Source: Alphaproteobacteria bacterium
GTDB taxonomy: Bacteria > Myxococcota_A > UBA796 > GCA-2862545
Assembly: GCA_020632885.1 (NCBI GenBank)
Contig: JACKEQ010000020.1
Coordinates: forward strand, 45,859 to 109,858
Direction: 5' to 3'
Length of the DNA: 64,000 nucleotides
Shown here: in pieces, positions 8,949 to 17,587 of the stretch
How the letters are laid out: every line of letters starts with the position of its first letter
Numbering within the stretch: the first letter of the stretch is position 1
Translations under genes and position numbers: made by a program
Notes under the pieces: generated by a model
What the model was told of the DNA's origin: nothing
What the model saw: the letters and a program-made list of their open reading frames with translations, nothing else
The model's database searches: none

Positions 8949-9961
8949 CAGGAGACTCCCATGATGATGCAGCCGAGACCGGAGCCGACCGCCCAGAGGC
9001 AGAGCTCCATCCCGGGCTGGACACGGCCCTGCGTCTCGGCGAGGGCGAGGGTGAGCGGCAGCGAGCAGGGCCCGCAGTTGCCGAGGTAGGGAAGGGTGAG
9101 GGTGGCCTTCTCGAGGGGCAGGCCGAGCTGCTCGAAGGCGTGCGTGAAGTGCGCCACGCTGACCTGGTGGCACACGTACTCGTCGACGGAGTCGGGGCCC
9201 CAGCCGAACTCCCGGCGGGCCTCCGGGAACGCCTCCACCGCGAGCCCCACGCCGTGCACGAGGAGCCCGTGGGCGTCGCTGCGCATCTGCTCGTGGTTGG
9301 CCAGGCAGAGCGTGTTCCGCTCCGGCGCGGACTTGAGGATCGCGCCGTTCAGGCGGTGGTCGTTCTTCGACAGCTCACGGCGCGTGACGACGGCGGCCAC
9401 GGCCCCCGCGCCGAGGGTGAGGGTGGCGAAGTTCTCGCGGAACGTGTCGATGGTGGCGTCGGGGCTCGCGAGGCGCTCGAGGGTGGCGGAGACCCCGTTC
9501 CGCACGACCTCCGCGCAGGTGACCAGCACCCGGTCGGCGTGGCCGAGCTCCACCTGGCAGGCCGCGGTGTACAGGCCGTTCAGGAAGCCCACGCAGGCGT
9601 TCCCGACGTCGAAGTTGTGCGTGCGGTGCGACAGCCCGAGGTGACCGGCGACCATCGCGGAGGTGGCGGGCTCCAGCCAGTCGCGGGAGACGCTCGTGTT
9701 GATCAGGCACTGGATGTCGTCGGTGGTGAGCCCCGCACGATCGAGGGCGCGCTGGCCGGCCATCGCGGCGACGGTGGAGGGCTGCACGCCCTCGTCCCAC
9801 CAGCGGCGCTCCTTGATCCCCGAGAGCTTCTCGACCTGACCGGGCGGCATCCCGAGGCGCTTCAGCGTGTGGGCGAAGTAGGCCTCGAGCCGCTCGGAGG
9901 TGACCACGTTGGGAGGCAGGACGTACCCGAGCTCCTCGATGCACACGTTCTGGAAGCGCAT
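8945..9961 (-). CDS. oleA: OleA-type thiolase (acyl-CoA condensing, ketosynthase III fold)
   Basis: 338 residues, the size of OleA. It condenses two fatty acyl-CoAs to a beta-keto acid, the first step of long-chain olefin synthesis. Cys123 in FDVGNACVGFLNG, His265 in YVCHQVS and Asn295 in YLGNCGP form the thiolase triad; Glu97 in DWLEPATS may be the OleA-specific glutamate. The start is ATG at 9961; the frame is open slightly further but without a better site. An ordinary FabH is less likely because of the DWLEP stretch and the oleB neighbour. Confidence 0.85.
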   Translation of the reverse strand: MRFQNVCIEELGYVLPPNVVTSERLEAYFAHTLKRLGMPPGQVEKLSGIKERRWWDEGVQPSTVAAMAGQRALDRAGLTTDDIQCLINTSVSRDWLEPATSAMVAGHLGLSHRTHNFDVGNACVGFLNGLYTAACQVELGHADRVLVTCAEVVRNGVSATLERLASPDATIDTFRENFATLTLGAGAVAAVVTRRELSKNDHRLNGAILKSAPERNTLCLANHEQMRSDAHGLLVHGVGLAVEAFPEARREFGWGPDSVDEYVCHQVSVAHFTHAFEQLGLPLEKATLTLPYLGNCGPCSLPLTLALAETQGRVQPGMELCLWAVGSGLGCIIMGVSW

Positions 9962-10012
9962 GCGGGCGCCGTATCCCCCCGTCCGGCCGGCGCCCACTGG
10001 CCCGCGGGCCAG

Positions 10013-10585
10013 CTACCGGAGGTTCAGGCGGCCCGACATCACCCGGGGCGTTCTGCCCGGGGAGGACTTCCGCGCCTGGGGGCGCTCTGCCTCCAGCCAC
10101 CGGACGGCGCGCTCCCCGAGGGGCTGCGGCACGGTGGCCATGAGGGCACGGGCGGCCTCGAACGCCCCGAGGAGCTCGGCGTCCACGGCGCGGGGCTCGA
10201 CGGTCTTGCGGCAGTTGGGCGAGCCGCACGCGCACGGGAACTGCTCGAAGGTGCCGAGCACGCTGTAGTCGTTGGTGAGCTGCTCGCCCGGCTGGATGTC
10301 GCGCACGGCGAGGTCGATGCCCGCCTGGAGGCCCGCGCAGTTCGGCTTGCACGCGTGGTTCACGTAGCGCCCGTGGTCCCACGGCATGAGGACGGTGCCG
10401 TCCGCCTCGGTGTACGCGTACCGCTCGACGGTGCCGAGGAGATCGGCGGGCACGACGGCGGGGATGACGATGTCCCACTCGTCCCGGACCCAGGTGAGTG
10501 TGCCTGCGGGGATGACGGCGGTGGCGAACACTCCGAAGCCCTGGGCTTCGCTCACGAACCCGAGGCGGGTGGCTGGGTGCATCAT
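10013..10585 (-). CDS. SET-domain protein-lysine methyltransferase-like
   Basis: 190 residues. Order of SET motifs: QGFGVFA (15-21), the cofactor-binding block RYVNHACKPNC (73-83), GEQLTNDYS with the catalytic-type tyrosine near 107, and a post-SET zinc knuckle CACGSPNC (118-125) close to the SET core. The chosen start is ATG 10585 (MMHP), with GGAGGT nearby upstream. SET proteins transfer a methyl group from S-adenosylmethionine to lysine; the bacterial substrate is unknown. They are patchily distributed in bacteria. The neighbours are unrelated small genes. Confidence 0.85.
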   Translation of the reverse strand: MMHPATRLGFVSEAQGFGVFATAVIPAGTLTWVRDEWDIVIPAVVPADLLGTVERYAYTEADGTVLMPWDHGRYVNHACKPNCAGLQAGIDLAVRDIQPGEQLTNDYSVLGTFEQFPCACGSPNCRKTVEPRAVDAELLGAFEAARALMATVPQPLGERAVRWLEAERPQARKSSPGRTPRVMSGRLNLR

Positions 10586-10638
10586 GATGGGAGACCTCCG
10601 CCCGATCGCGATGCACGGAGCGTGCCGCTACTCCCGCC

Positions 10639-11100
10639 TCAGGGCGCCCCGGACGGCCGGGGGACGAGCTCGCGCCAGGTGGTGACGGGGTCGGGCTCGC
10701 GGTGGAAGGTGACGTCGTCCAGCACGAGGATCACGAGCTCCAGCGTGGTGTAGACGGCGGATCCCGCCGAGAGATGCCCGCCGCGCGTGCGTCCGCGGCC
10801 GTCGGCGACGCTGAGATGCAGGTGGGGACCGTCCGGGCCGAGGGTCCCGGAGAGCGACGTGACCTCGAGCGGACCCCGCAGCAGGGTGGTCTCCTCGCGG
10901 TCCGCGTAGCGGATGGCGGCCACCGTGAGGCTGCCGACCGCGGAGACCACGCTGGCAGCCTGCCAGCCCCGCTCGCGCTGGAAGGCCTCGAGGCGGCCGC
11001 GCGGGTCGTCGCCCGGCTCGAGCCGGACGACCTCGTGGTGGGACGTCGCGCTGGGCACGGGCGCCCCGGCGAGCGCGGTGGACAGGACGAGCACGGTCAC
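10639..11100 (-). CDS. PPC/DUF296-domain protein with signal-like N-terminus
   Basis: 153 residues from GTG 11100; a second GTG at 11094 sits better behind the GGAG box, and either start leaves a hydrophobic leader (VLVLSTALAGAPVPSA). The rest matches the PPC (plants and prokaryotes conserved, DUF296) fold: GDDPRGRLEAFQRERGW, ASVVSAVGSL, GPDGPHLHLSVADGRG and GGHLSAGSAVYTTLELVI. Bacterial PPC proteins are generally cytoplasmic trimers of unknown function, so the apparent export signal is odd. The leader is short and could also be an untranslated or cytoplasmic segment. Confidence 0.75.
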   Translation of the reverse strand: MTVLVLSTALAGAPVPSATSHHEVVRLEPGDDPRGRLEAFQRERGWQAASVVSAVGSLTVAAIRYADREETTLLRGPLEVTSLSGTLGPDGPHLHLSVADGRGRTRGGHLSAGSAVYTTLELVILVLDDVTFHREPDPVTTWRELVPRPSGAP

Positions 11101-11122
11101 CTCCGCGGGGAGGCTACCCCGC

Positions 11123-11416
11123 TCACGCCGCGTCGGAGAGCTCGAAGTCGCGCAGGATCTTGTCGGTCTTGGCGGCCTGGATGCGGTTGCGCAGGCGGCG
11201 GTTCTCGGCGTTGTCGCGGGTGGTCTTCGCCAGGGAGAAGGTGGACCCGATGGTGAAGAGCATGCCCATGAGCAGGTAGCCCTTCGACCACCAGTCGGTG
11301 GGGAGCATGAGCACCCCGCCGCAGGTCATGCTGGCCGCGACGACCCAGCTCACCCAGACCTGCACGGTCCAGGCGGTGGTGTTGGCGTCGATCTCGTGGT
11401 TGCTGTTGTTGGCCAT
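11123..11416 (-). CDS. YiaA/YiaB two-helix membrane protein
   Basis: 97 residues; ATG at 11416 behind GGAGGA. Two membrane helices (about 14-34 and 42-62) carry the family pattern AWTVQVWVSWVVAAS, LMLPTDWWSKGYLLMGMLF and TIGSTFSLAKTTRDN, followed by a basic amphipathic tail (ENRRLRNRIQAAKTDKIL). These match the YiaAB two-helix domain of small inner-membrane proteins of unknown role. It stands alone between the DUF6855-like gene and the PPC gene. Confidence 0.88.
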   Translation of the reverse strand: MANNSNHEIDANTTAWTVQVWVSWVVAASMTCGGVLMLPTDWWSKGYLLMGMLFTIGSTFSLAKTTRDNAENRRLRNRIQAAKTDKILRDFELSDAA

Positions 11417-11514
11417 CGTGTCCTCCAGGGGGCCCCGTCGCCCGCTGATGATTGGAGATTCACCCCGGCGCGTGGGCCTCGTGGGGAGGCGGTGTGAAAC
11501 GTGGATGAACCGGC

Positions 11515-11916
11515 TCAGGGGAGCGCGCGCACCCACATGGAGCGGCCGCGCTTCTCGAGCTCCGCGCGCCCCTGGGCGACGAGCGCGGGGGTGACGTGGT
11601 TGGCGAACCGACCGCGGTAGCCCTTGCGGAGCCCGTACCAACCGCCCACCGGGTTGTCGGCCGACCGGGCCCAGTGCTCCACGGTGCCGGGCTTCGTCTC
11701 CTGCTTCTCGTCCTTGTTGCCGAGCTCCATCCAGTCGCCGTGGGCCACGAGCATCGCGTGCAGATCCTCGATGGATCCGGACCGGTAGTGGAGCCAGGTG
11801 GTCCCGACCTGGCAGTGCAGGACGTCCTTCTCGGGGTCGAGGTGGAGCTGGAAGCCCCCGCCGCCGGACGGGGTGGTGAGGTTCCAGGGATCGTCGGGGG
11901 TGCCGCTGCCGCTCAT
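11515..11916 (-). CDS. Conserved small protein, DUF6855-like
   Basis: 133 residues, no signal peptide or membrane segment. It begins GTPDDPWNLTTPSG and contains VGTTWLHYRSGSIEDLHAML, HGDWMELGNKDE, the block ADNPVGGWYGLRKGYRGRFA and VTPALVAQG. I recall this set from an uncharacterised family (DUF6855), but the family name is from memory. ATG at 11916 has an AGGAG box, and a perfect 8-bp inverted repeat lies 14 bp upstream (11930-11951). Function unknown. Confidence 0.75.
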   Translation of the reverse strand: MSGSGTPDDPWNLTTPSGGGGFQLHLDPEKDVLHCQVGTTWLHYRSGSIEDLHAMLVAHGDWMELGNKDEKQETKPGTVEHWARSADNPVGGWYGLRKGYRGRFANHVTPALVAQGRAELEKRGRSMWVRALP

Positions 11917-11929
11917 GGGTGCTCCTGAT

Positions 11930-11951
11930 TTGGTAAGCAGAGTCTTACCAA
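11930..11951. promoter_or_regulatory. Perfect inverted repeat upstream of the DUF6855-like gene
   Basis: Arms TTGGTAAG (11930-11937) and CTTACCAA (11944-11951) with a 6-base spacer. It sits between the end of the kinase gene and the start of the small gene, both on the minus strand. The AT-rich arms and the absence of a T-run favour an operator over a terminator, but no regulator gene is adjacent. Confidence 0.5.
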
Positions 11952-11977
11952 GAGCGAAGACGGCTGTCGAGGGGCCC

Positions 11978-14017
11978 TCAGGCGTGCTGGCGTCGTGCGA
12001 GCTCGGCCCGCGCGCGACGGGCGGCGTCCGCTTCGCGCTTGAGCTTGTCGAGGGCGCCCGTGGCGCCGGCGTGGGAGTCCGGCTCGGCGATGAGCGTGCG
12101 GCGCACCGAGGTGGCTGTGGCGGCGATCTCCAGGAGACCGGCGGTCGCCGCGGTGAGCTGGGACTCGAGCTTCCCGCGCAGGGCGTCCGTGGACTCCTGC
12201 TGGCGGAGGAGCCCCTCGAGGCGCGGGATCTCGTCGGGCTCGACGGCCTCTCCGGCGCGCAGCTTCGTGCGGAGACGCGCCAGCCGCGGCTCGACCCACG
12301 AGGTGTCCTCGACCGGCACGGCCAGCTCCCCGCGCAGGTGACCGAGGGCGTCGGCGAGCTCGTCGGCCCGGGCCCGCAGGTCGCGCGAGGTGTCGCGCAT
12401 GTCGGAACGGACGATCTCCGGCAGGTCGAGCTTCACGAGCGTGGCATCGAGGGCGTCGAGGCTCGCGTGTACCCGTGCGAGAAGGGGGTCGGAGACCTGG
12501 ACGGCGGGAGCCTGCTCGACCGGCGCGGAACCCTCCACGGCGAACCTGCCCGGCACGGGCTTCGCGAGCCATGCGTCGAGGGCGGGACCATAGGCCACCG
12601 GAAGGTCCGCCACGCGCGTGCGCATCGTGCGGAACGCGAGCTGCACGAGGAGCACGAAGGGCAGCGCGACCCCGACGAACACGAACCAGAGCGGTGGAGC
12701 CACGAGCAGGATGGGGATCGAGAGCGCGAGGATCCCCGCGAGGAGCGCGATGGCCACGGGGTGGAGCCCGGTGGCAGCGTCGTCGAGGATGCGGGCGTGG
12801 AAGCCCGCCGAACGGGCGTCTGCCGCGATGCGCCGGGCCGCGTCGCGCGTGATGCCCTCCACGAGCACGAACCGCTGCTGGAGCACCGCGGGGGGCTGGC
12901 GGAGGTCTCCTGCGTCCACACCGGCCTCGTCGGCCACGGCGCGCAGCAGGAGCTGCTCGGGGCTGGCGGCCTCGGGCTCGTGCACGCCCATGTACGCGAG
13001 CACGCCGGTCCAGAGCTGCTGGGCGCGCTTGGTCACCTCGGACTCGAGGGTCTTCCTCGCCTTCCCGTGGTCGACCCGCAGAACACCCCGCCGCGCGCGG
13101 TCCTCCTCGCGCTCCGAGACGATCACGGCGTGCTCGCCGGGCGGGAGGTGGAGCCTGCGCCCCTCCACCACGGCCGGCCCGTGGGCCCCGATGGCGGTGC
13201 GGGTGGTGAGGGCGGCCACGACCTCCCCGGCGCTCGTGGGCCTGTCGTCGCGCTCGCGCCGGAGGAGCGACTCGATGGTGCTCACCAGGTCGTCCGGGCA
13301 CGAGGGACAGAGCTCCCGGACGGGCACATGGCCCTCCTGGAGCTGCTTCTGGAGTGTGCCCATCGCGTTGTCCGCGCCGAAGGGGAGGACGCCCGTGGCG
13401 GCCAGGTAGAGCACGCAGCCCAGCCCGTAGAGGTCGGTGCGGGGGTCGGCGCGCTCGCCTGCGTACACCTCGGGGGCCGCGAAGCCCGTGGTGCCGAGCA
13501 GCCCGGTGCTGCGGGTGGTGGAGCTCTCGGCCCGCGCGAGCCCGAAGTCCATGAGCATCGCGTCGCGGCCGTGGTCGACCATCACGTTGTTCGCCGTGAC
13601 GTCCCGGTGCAGCAGGCCCTGCCGGTGGGCCTGCCCGAGGGCCGTGGCCACACGCACGCCGAGCTCGCGCACGGCCTCCGGCTGGAGGGGTCCGTTGGCC
13701 GCCACGTGCTCCGCCAGGGTCTGGCCCGCGTGGTACGGCAGCGTGAGGCAGAGGAGCCCGTCGAGCTCGTGCAGCTCGCGCGGCGCGAGCACGGTGTCGG
13801 TGGCCAGCAGGCTCGCGGCCGCGATCTCCTTGCGGATCCGGCGCTGTACGGACGGGTCGGAGGCGAGGTGCGGGTGCACGACCTTGAGCGCGACCCGCTC
13901 GCCCCGGAGCTGGTCGACGACCAGGTAGACGCTCGCCGTGCCCCCCGTGCCCAACAGCCCGACGACGGCGAAGCGACCGCCGAGGACGTGTCCGGGTTCC
14001 AGCTCGCGTGGGGCCAC
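11978..14017 (-). CDS. Ser/Thr protein kinase with two membrane helices and coiled-coil tail
   Basis: 679 residues from GTG 14017; the frame stays open to an ATG at 14059 that would overlap the divergent rhomboid gene, so the start is uncertain. Kinase: LLGTGGTASVY (21-31), Lys45 in VALKVV, HRDVTANN (137-144), DFG (157-159), then GTTGFAAPEVY and TDLYGLGCVLY. A non-kinase linker (~290-415) follows, then two hydrophobic helices (about 419-440 and 443-464), then a long charged helical C-terminus. This topology keeps both ends cytoplasmic. Membrane signalling is inferred; the partner is unknown. The catalytic set looks complete. Confidence 0.9.
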   Translation of the reverse strand: MAPRELEPGHVLGGRFAVVGLLGTGGTASVYLVVDQLRGERVALKVVHPHLASDPSVQRRIRKEIAAASLLATDTVLAPRELHELDGLLCLTLPYHAGQTLAEHVAANGPLQPEAVRELGVRVATALGQAHRQGLLHRDVTANNVMVDHGRDAMLMDFGLARAESSTTRSTGLLGTTGFAAPEVYAGERADPRTDLYGLGCVLYLAATGVLPFGADNAMGTLQKQLQEGHVPVRELCPSCPDDLVSTIESLLRRERDDRPTSAGEVVAALTTRTAIGAHGPAVVEGRRLHLPPGEHAVIVSEREEDRARRGVLRVDHGKARKTLESEVTKRAQQLWTGVLAYMGVHEPEAASPEQLLLRAVADEAGVDAGDLRQPPAVLQQRFVLVEGITRDAARRIAADARSAGFHARILDDAATGLHPVAIALLAGILALSIPILLVAPPLWFVFVGVALPFVLLVQLAFRTMRTRVADLPVAYGPALDAWLAKPVPGRFAVEGSAPVEQAPAVQVSDPLLARVHASLDALDATLVKLDLPEIVRSDMRDTSRDLRARADELADALGHLRGELAVPVEDTSWVEPRLARLRTKLRAGEAVEPDEIPRLEGLLRQQESTDALRGKLESQLTAATAGLLEIAATATSVRRTLIAEPDSHAGATGALDKLKREADAARRARAELARRQHA

Positions 14018-14046
14018 GGCGCAGTCTAACGGGGTTAGGGACCCCC

Positions 14047-14664
14047 ATGCGCGAGCCACGCCCCACCACCGACCTCACCCTCGCCCTCTTCGCCATCGCG
14101 GCGGTGAACCTGGGCGTCTACGCGCTCTGGCAGGTGGGCGACCCGGCGTTCATGCGCGACAACTTCATCGTCTCCGCACCGGCCCTGCTCGACGGCCGCT
14201 GGTGGACGCTCATCTCCACGATGTTCTCGCAGATCGAGCCCACCCACCTGCTCTTCAACCTGCTCGCGCTGTGGGTGTTCGGCTCGTCGGTGGAGCGGGT
14301 CACGGGGCCCGTGCGCTTCGCGCTGCTCTACCTGTTCGGCGGGCTCGCGGGGTCCATCGGCTACGTGCTCTGGGCGGTGGCCGTGGGGAGCCCGGTGGGT
14401 GCGGTGGGCGCCAGCGGTGCCGTGATGGCCATCGCGTCGGTGTACGGGCTCTGGTTCCCCAACCGCACGCTGATGATCAACTTCATCTTCCCGATGCCCG
14501 CGTGGATGGCGGTGCTCGTGTTCATCGGGCTCGACACGTTCGGCATGCTCGGGGGCGGAATGGGCGCCAACGTGGCCTATGCGGCCCACCTCGGCGGGGC
14601 GTTCTTCGGGCTCGCCGTCGGGCTACCCCGCTTCCTCCGCGCCCGGAGCGGCCGCCGGCCGTGA
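14047..14664 (+). CDS. Rhomboid-family intramembrane serine protease
   Basis: 205 residues with about six membrane helices. HLLFN (68-72) provides the oxyanion-side His/Asn, catalytic Ser123 lies in GAVGASGAVMA, and His181 in AYAAHLGGAFFG, so the serine-histidine dyad is complete. It cleaves membrane proteins within the bilayer; substrates cannot be predicted. ATG at 14047 is only 29 bp from the start of the divergent kinase, so their promoters must overlap. Its 3' end overlaps the convergent membrane-protein gene by 42 bp. Confidence 0.93.
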   Translation: MREPRPTTDLTLALFAIAAVNLGVYALWQVGDPAFMRDNFIVSAPALLDGRWWTLISTMFSQIEPTHLLFNLLALWVFGSSVERVTGPVRFALLYLFGGLAGSIGYVLWAVAVGSPVGAVGASGAVMAIASVYGLWFPNRTLMINFIFPMPAWMAVLVFIGLDTFGMLGGGMGANVAYAAHLGGAFFGLAVGLPRFLRARSGRRP

Positions 14665-14988
14665 CCACGCCCACGCCGTGACGCCCACGGTGGCGAGCAC
14701 CGTGGCGATCGCGGTCCACTGGGCGATCCCCGCGGCCATGTGGGCGCGCGTGAGGCGCTCGTGGGTGGCCTCGAGCACCAGACGGCTGGCCTCGGCGGCC
14801 TCCAGACCCGCGGTGTCGGGCGGGCCTGCGGAGAGGCTCGCGGCGGCGTAGACGAACCCGAGCAGCCAGACGAGGCCGCCGGGACCCGGCACCCAGAGGA
14901 TCCAGGCGGGACCGCGGGTGGCGGCGAGGTAGCGGCACCACGCCGAGGCGGCGGTGAGCAGCATGAAGGTGGCGAAGAAGCCGGGCAC
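14623..14988 (-). CDS. Small membrane protein, unknown
   Basis: 121 residues with three hydrophobic stretches (about 1-18, 27-52 and 85-108); between the second and third is a soluble loop DTAGLEAAEASRLVLEATHE. It overlaps the end of the rhomboid gene by 42 bp tail to tail. No family recognised. Its reality rests on the coherent membrane topology and the lack of any other gene in 14665-15014. Confidence 0.55.
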   Translation of the reverse strand: MPGFFATFMLLTAASAWCRYLAATRGPAWILWVPGPGGLVWLLGFVYAAASLSAGPPDTAGLEAAEASRLVLEATHERLTRAHMAAGIAQWTAIATVLATVGVTAWAWSRPAAAPGAEEAG

Positions 14989-15014
14989 GGGGGCCTCCGG
15001 GGGGGGGCGGGCGT

Positions 15015-16226
15015 TCAGCGAGCGTAGTGCACGCGGATGGTGGACACCACCTGCCGCAGCACCTGGTTCACACCCTCGTCGGTGGGGTGGCGCACGATCA
15101 CCCAGCCGTCACCCTCGTAGCTGTCGCTCTTGGGCGCACCGATGACGGGGAGCTTCACGTCGACCACGTGCTCGCCCACGGCCTGCTGGGCCGCAGCGAC
15201 ACCGGTGACCCCGAGCACGCGCCCCTGCCCGACGCCGCGCAGGTACGCGATGCCGACGCTGTGCTTCTGGACGAAGGGACCGTCGTAGGCACGGTCGACG
15301 GTGGCCCGCGCCCAGGCGCGGTACATGTCGGCCTCGTAGGCCACCGACATCAGGCGCACGAACTCCGCACCGGGCGGCCGCATCGCGATCTCCCCGATGG
15401 CCACGCGACCATCGCGACGGCGGAACCACTCCATGTGCGTCATGCCGTCGTGCAGGCCGAGCTTCTTCACCGCGTCCACGCCGACCTGGACGGCGGCGTC
15501 CATGCCCTCGAGCTTGCGCGGCATGGTGACCACCCACTGGAGCCAGTCGTTCTCCATCACCTCGAGGGGGGTCGGATGGTAGTGGTTGATCGAGAAGAAC
15601 CGCGGCTCGCCGTTCACGGTGAGGGTCTCGAAGCTGTACTCGTCGCCCGTGAGGAACTCCTCGGCGAGCACGGGATTCTCGGGGGATGGCCGCGTGGCGG
15701 CGAGGGCCTGCTGGAGGGCACCCGGGCTGCTGACCCTGTACGTGGCACGGCAGCCCATGCCGGCGGCGGGCTTCATCACGAACGGGAAGCCGTGGCGGCT
15801 CGCGAAGGCGACCGCATCCTCCCGGGAGCGGAGGCGGGCGTGGGCGGCGCAGGGCAGGCCGGCGGCCCGCAGCGCGTCCTTCATGCGGCCCTTGTCGCGG
15901 AACAGCTCGGCCGTCGCCCGCCGCTCGCCCGGCAGGTCGAAGTGGTCGCGCACCGACCCCAGCACCTCCTGGAGGACCTCGAGGATGCCGAGCACCCGAT
16001 CCACGCCGCCGTGGCGGGCCCCGAGGGTGCCCACGGCGTGGAGGAGCTCGCTGACGTCGAGGGCATTGCGCACCACGAACACGTCGTGGAACAGCTCGCG
16101 CTTCGACGGGTGCGGCGGGCGCTGGAAGACGCCGAGCAGACGCACGTTGTCGAGGGTGGCCAGGGCCTCCGCGAAGCGGAGCGTGGCGGCCATGGGGAAG
16201 GGGGCGACGTAGACGATGTTTCGCAT
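15015..16226 (-). CDS. ATP-grasp ligase (carboxylate-amine ligase type)
   Basis: 403 residues. An N-terminal Rossmann-like part (NIVYVAPFPMAATLRFAEAL) leads into an ATP-grasp core: RDKGRMKDALRAAGLP, the lysine strand HGFPFVMKPAAGMGCRATY, LAEEFLTGDEYSFETLTVNG, and the metal-binding end RVAIGEIAMRPPGAEF. Such enzymes join a carboxylate to an amine or thiol through an acyl-phosphate. The substrates are unknown. A related gene starts 143 bp away in divergent orientation and ends with the same EI-x-RPPGAE/GCRPGGAH-type block, so the two likely act in one pathway. Confidence 0.88.
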   Translation of the reverse strand: MRNIVYVAPFPMAATLRFAEALATLDNVRLLGVFQRPPHPSKRELFHDVFVVRNALDVSELLHAVGTLGARHGGVDRVLGILEVLQEVLGSVRDHFDLPGERRATAELFRDKGRMKDALRAAGLPCAAHARLRSREDAVAFASRHGFPFVMKPAAGMGCRATYRVSSPGALQQALAATRPSPENPVLAEEFLTGDEYSFETLTVNGEPRFFSINHYHPTPLEVMENDWLQWVVTMPRKLEGMDAAVQVGVDAVKKLGLHDGMTHMEWFRRRDGRVAIGEIAMRPPGAEFVRLMSVAYEADMYRAWARATVDRAYDGPFVQKHSVGIAYLRGVGQGRVLGVTGVAAAQQAVGEHVVDVKLPVIGAPKSDSYEGDGWVIVRHPTDEGVNQVLRQVVSTIRVHYAR

Positions 16227-16369
16227 GCCGCCGGGCTATCCCGGCAGTGGGGCCGCGCCAGCGACGGATCGCCCGCGGAACCGTGCTCCCGGGCGTCGAC
16301 GCCGCCCGCGCACCGAAATAGCCGCACGCTCTGGAAGATGCCCCGATCCCGGGGCTGCAGGGGTCCGTC

Positions 16370-17587
16370 ATGAACGTCGTGTTTCTCGCTCCGAGCTACC
16401 CCCCCGAGATGCGCCAGTACACCCGTGGCCTGGCCGAGGTCGGCGCCCGCGTCTACGGCGTCGGAGACGGCCCGCTCGCGGGCATCCCCCCCGAGACCCG
16501 CCAGCACCTGACGGGCTACCTGCAGGTCCCCCGCATCATGGACGAGGTGGACGTCGCCCAGCGCGTGCAGGCCTGGCTCCGCGGCAAGCGCGTGGATCGG
16601 GTGGAGAGCAACTGGGAGCCCCTGGTGCTCCTGGCGGCCCGCCTCCGCGAGATGCTGGGGGTCCCGGGCATGTCCTACGACACCGTGCTCGGCTTCCGCG
16701 ACAAGCAGCTCATGAAGGAGCGCGTGAAGGCGGCGGGCCTGCGGGTCCCCTACAGCTTCCGGTGCACCAGCCAGGAGCAGGTGCGGGAGGCCGCGCACAC
16801 GGTGGGCTTCCCGGTGTGCATCAAGCCGATCGCCGGCGCGGGCAGCGCCGACACGTACCGGGTGGGTGACGAGGCCGAGCTGAAGCGGGTGATGAAGCTC
16901 ACGGCCCACGTGCCCGAGGTGAGCGTCGAGGAGTTCGTGGAGGGCGAGGAGTTCACCTACGACACCGTCTGCGTCGACGGCGTGCCGCGGTTCGAGAACG
17001 TGGCCCAGTACCTGCCGCGTCCCCTCGTGGCCCGCACCGAGGAGTGGATCAGCCCGGTGATCTGCACCGTGCGCGAGCTCGACCAGCCCACCCTGCGCGA
17101 CGGCATCAAGCTGGGCCGCCAGGTGCTCAAGGCCCTCGGCATGGGCACGGGCTTCACCCACATGGAGTGGTACCGCAAGGCCAACGGCGAGGTGGTCTTC
17201 GGCGAGATCGGCTGCCGTCCGGGCGGCGCGCACCTCGTGGACCAGATGAACTTCACCTGCGACATCGACCTGTTCCGCGAGTGGGCGCGGGCGGTGTGCT
17301 GGAAGTCCTTCGAGGCCGACACCACGCGGAAGTACAACTGCGCGGTGATCTTCAAGCGGGCCAAGGGCGAGGGCCGCATCCACACCATCCAGGGCCTCCG
17401 GACCTACATGGACCGCTACGGCCAGGGCGTGGTCTGGGAGAACCTGCTCCCCGTGGGCAGCCACCGTCGCAACTGGAAGCAGACCCTCGTGAGCGACGGG
17501 TTCCTCATGGTGCGCCACCCCACCTGGGGCGGTGCGATGACGCTCGCCAACGCGGCCGCCGAGGACGTCACGCTCTACGCGAGCTGA
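16370..17587 (+). CDS. ATP-grasp ligase, divergent paralogue
   Basis: 405 residues, same architecture as the minus-strand neighbour: NVVFLAPSYPPEMRQYTRGL at the N-terminus, FRDKQLMKERVKAAGL, the lysine strand VGFPVCIKPIAGAGSADTY, VEEFVEGEEFTYDTVCVDG, and the metal-binding segment EVVFGEIGCRPGGAHLVDQ. ATG at 16370. The two genes share a 143-bp divergent control region in which I found no clear operator. Two different ligases side by side suggest sequential ligations on one scaffold (inference). Substrates unknown. Confidence 0.88.
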   Translation: MNVVFLAPSYPPEMRQYTRGLAEVGARVYGVGDGPLAGIPPETRQHLTGYLQVPRIMDEVDVAQRVQAWLRGKRVDRVESNWEPLVLLAARLREMLGVPGMSYDTVLGFRDKQLMKERVKAAGLRVPYSFRCTSQEQVREAAHTVGFPVCIKPIAGAGSADTYRVGDEAELKRVMKLTAHVPEVSVEEFVEGEEFTYDTVCVDGVPRFENVAQYLPRPLVARTEEWISPVICTVRELDQPTLRDGIKLGRQVLKALGMGTGFTHMEWYRKANGEVVFGEIGCRPGGAHLVDQMNFTCDIDLFREWARAVCWKSFEADTTRKYNCAVIFKRAKGEGRIHTIQGLRTYMDRYGQGVVWENLLPVGSHRRNWKQTLVSDGFLMVRHPTWGGAMTLANAAAEDVTLYAS

